Shown here piece by piece: positions 35,421 through 37,318 of a DNA stretch of 37,318 bases. The number at the start of each line of letters is the position of its first letter. The first letter of the stretch is position 1. The position numbers and the translations under genes are program-made. Where the stretch lies: assembly GCF_000003605.2 (NCBI RefSeq), contig NW_003146281.1, forward strand, positions 392,060 through 429,377, written 5' to 3'. The DNA comes from Saccoglossus kowalevskii. Lineage: Eukaryota; Hemichordata; Enteropneusta; Harrimaniidae. The notes below the pieces were generated by a model. It was given only the letters and a program-made list of their open reading frames with translations. It did not search any database and was not told where the DNA came from.

Positions 35421-37318
35421 ATCCCTTTGACGTGGTTCGAAAGTGAATATTACACTCCCCGAGGCAGAATGAGCATCCCATTGACTTTGATCGAAAGTGA
35501 ATATTACACTCCCCGAGGCAGAATGAGCATCACTTTGACTTGGCTCGAAAGTGAATATTACACTCCCCGAGGCAGAATTAGCATCACTATGACTTGGTTC
35601 GAAAGTGAATATTACACTCCCCGAGAAAGAATGAGCTTCACATTGACTTGGTTCGAAAGTGAATATTACACTCCCCGAGGCAGAATGTGCATCCTTTTGA
35701 CGTGGTTCGAAAGTGAATATTACACTCCCCGAGGCAGAATCAGCATCCCTTTGACTGGGTTCGAAAGTGAATATTACACTCCCCGAGGAAGAATGAGCAT
35801 CACTTTGACTTGGCTCGAAAGTGAATATTACACTCCCCGAGGCAGAATTAGCATCACTATGACTTGGTTCGAAAGTGAATATTACACTCCCCGAGAAAGA
35901 ATGAGCTTCACATTGACTTGGTTCGAAAGTGAATATTACACTCCCCGAGGCAGAATGTGCATCCTTTTGACGTGGTTCGAAAGTGAATATTACACTCCCC
36001 GAGGAAGAATCAGCATCCCTTTGACTGGGTTCGAAAGTGAATATTACACTCCCCGAGGCAGAATGAGCATCACTTTGACTTGGCTCGAAAGTGAATATTA
36101 CACTCCCCGAGGCAGAATTAGCATCACTATGACTTGGTTCGAAAGTGAATATTACACTCCCCGAGAAAGAATGAGCTTCACATTGACTTGGTTCGAAAGT
36201 GAATATTACACTCCCCGAGGCAGAATGAGCATCACATTGACTTGGCTTGAAAGTGAATATTACACTCCCCGAGGCAGAATGAGCATCCCATTGACTTTGA
36301 TCGAAAGTGAATATTACACTCCCCGAGGCAGAATGAGCTTCACATTGACTTGGTTCGAAAGTGAATATTACACTCCCCGTGGCAGAATCAGCATCACTAT
36401 GACTTGGTTCGAAAGTGAATATTACACTCCCCGTGGCAGAATCAGCATCCCTTTGACTTGGTTCGAAAGTGAATATTACACTCCCCGAGGCAGAATGAGC
36501 ATCCCATTGACTTGGCTCGAAAGTGAATATTACACTCCCCGAGGCAGAATGAGCATCCCATTGACTTGGCTCGAAAGTGAATATTACACTCCCCAAGGCA
36601 GAATGAGCATCACTATGACTTGGTTCGAAAGTGAATATTACACTCCCCGAGGCAGAATGAGCATCCCATTAACTTTGATCGAAAGTGAATATTACACTCC
36701 CCGAGGCAGAATGAGCATTACTATGACTTGGTTCGAAAGTGAATATTACACTCCCCGAGGCAGAATGAGCATCCCATTGACTTTGATCGAAAGTGAATAT
36801 TACACTCCCCGAGGCAGAATGAGCATCCCATTGACTTTGATCGAAAGTGAATATTACACTCCCCGTGGCAGAATCAGCATCACTATGACTTGGTTCGAAA
36901 GTGAATATTACCCTCCCCAAGGCAGAATGAGCATCCATTTGACTTGGTTCGAAAGTGAATATTACACTCCCCGAGGCAGAATGAGCATCCATTTGACTTT
37001 GATCGAAAGTGAATATTACACTCCCCGAGGCAGAATGAGCATCCATTTGACTTGGTTCGAAAGTGAATATTACACTCCCCGAGGCAGAATGAGCATCCCT
37101 TTGACGTGGTTCGAAGGTGAATATTACACTCCCCGAGGCAGAATGAGCATCCCATTGACTTTGATCGAAAGTGAATATTACACTCCCCGAGGCAGAATGA
37201 GCATCCCATTGACTTTGATCGAAAGTGAATATTACACTCCCCAAGACAGAATGAGCATCACTATGACTTGGTTCGAAAGTGAATATTACACTCCCCGAGG
37301 CAGAATGAGCATCCCATT
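35421..37318 (-). repeat. 54-bp satellite array with 270-bp higher-order repeat, open at window edge
   Basis: Thirty-five copies of a 54-bp unit lie in strict register (CGAAAG at 35438 and every 54 bp to 37274), with no indel, running off the right edge. A block reading GAAAGTGAATATTACACTCC is almost invariant; variation gathers in the part after CCCC. Three successive five-monomer blocks repeat at 270 bp (GGCAGAATTAGCATCACTAT at 35571, 35841 and 36111). On the minus strand an 18-residue repeat (GSVIFTFEPSQxDAHSAS) is open from the window edge to 35382, broken by one TAA at 36671-36669 within a variant Gln codon. Most starts given for this frame are TTG, not ATG. The invariant block shows no excess of silent changes, so I read the array as satellite DNA; a repetitive protein is less likely. 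Confidence 0.97.

Noticed and set aside
35421-37318. CRISPR array
   Set aside because: Copies are contiguous 54-bp units with no unique spacers, in an animal genome. The GGTTCGAAAG in many units resembles a tRNA B box, but there is no tRNA fold or A box.

Overview
The window is animal nuclear DNA: AT-rich, gene-poor, with long introns, GT-AG splice sites, microsatellites, minisatellites, a MITE-like element and a large satellite array. I see no bacterial operons, rRNA, tRNA, CRISPR array or complete autonomous transposon. The species cannot be fixed from sequence alone. An unduplicated-looking ERG/FLI1-class gene with vertebrate-like N-terminal motifs suggests an invertebrate, perhaps a deuterostome (hemichordate, echinoderm or amphioxus grade). 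That is an inference.

The one gene I can identify is the 5' half of an ETS-family transcription factor of the ERG/FLI1 subfamily, on the minus strand and running off the left edge. Three coding exons join with compatible phases. The first (25847-25767) begins at an ATG and carries a doubled QTVPD motif that matches the start of long ERG isoforms. The second (7129-6721) begins EALSVVSDDQSLFD and ends PPPPNMTTHERRVIVPA. The third (670-470) is most of the Pointed (PNT/SAM) domain. The introns between them are 18,637 bp and 6,050 bp. The ETS DNA-binding domain and C-terminus must lie left of position 1. Two possible promoters are proposed at low confidence: a TATA box with two adjacent ETS sites near 26.9 kb, and an internal alternative promoter with a 7-codon first exon near 8.5-8.7 kb, which would parallel the alternative ERG N-termini of vertebrates.

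Layout: 1-469, partial intron; 470-670, PNT exon; 671-6720, intron 2 with a 151-bp MITE-like element and an (AAT)n microsatellite; 6721-7129, exon 2; 7130-25766, intron 1 with many tandem repeats, including a ~50-59 bp GATATC-centred array, a (GATT)20 tract, a 13-bp array, an ~850-bp tandem segmental duplication and a 56-bp array open in several frames; 25767-25847, first coding exon; 25848-35420, 5' flank with small repeats and hairpins; 35421-37318, a 54-bp satellite of 35 in-register copies that leaves the window on the right and contains a 5-monomer, 270-bp higher-order repeat.

Nearly all other open frames are short and unrecognised, or are products of repeats. The most useful results are the reconstruction of the ERG 5' gene structure across ~25 kb, the candidate regulatory sites, and the two higher-order tandem arrays. 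I found no evidence for a new enzymatic or defence-type system.
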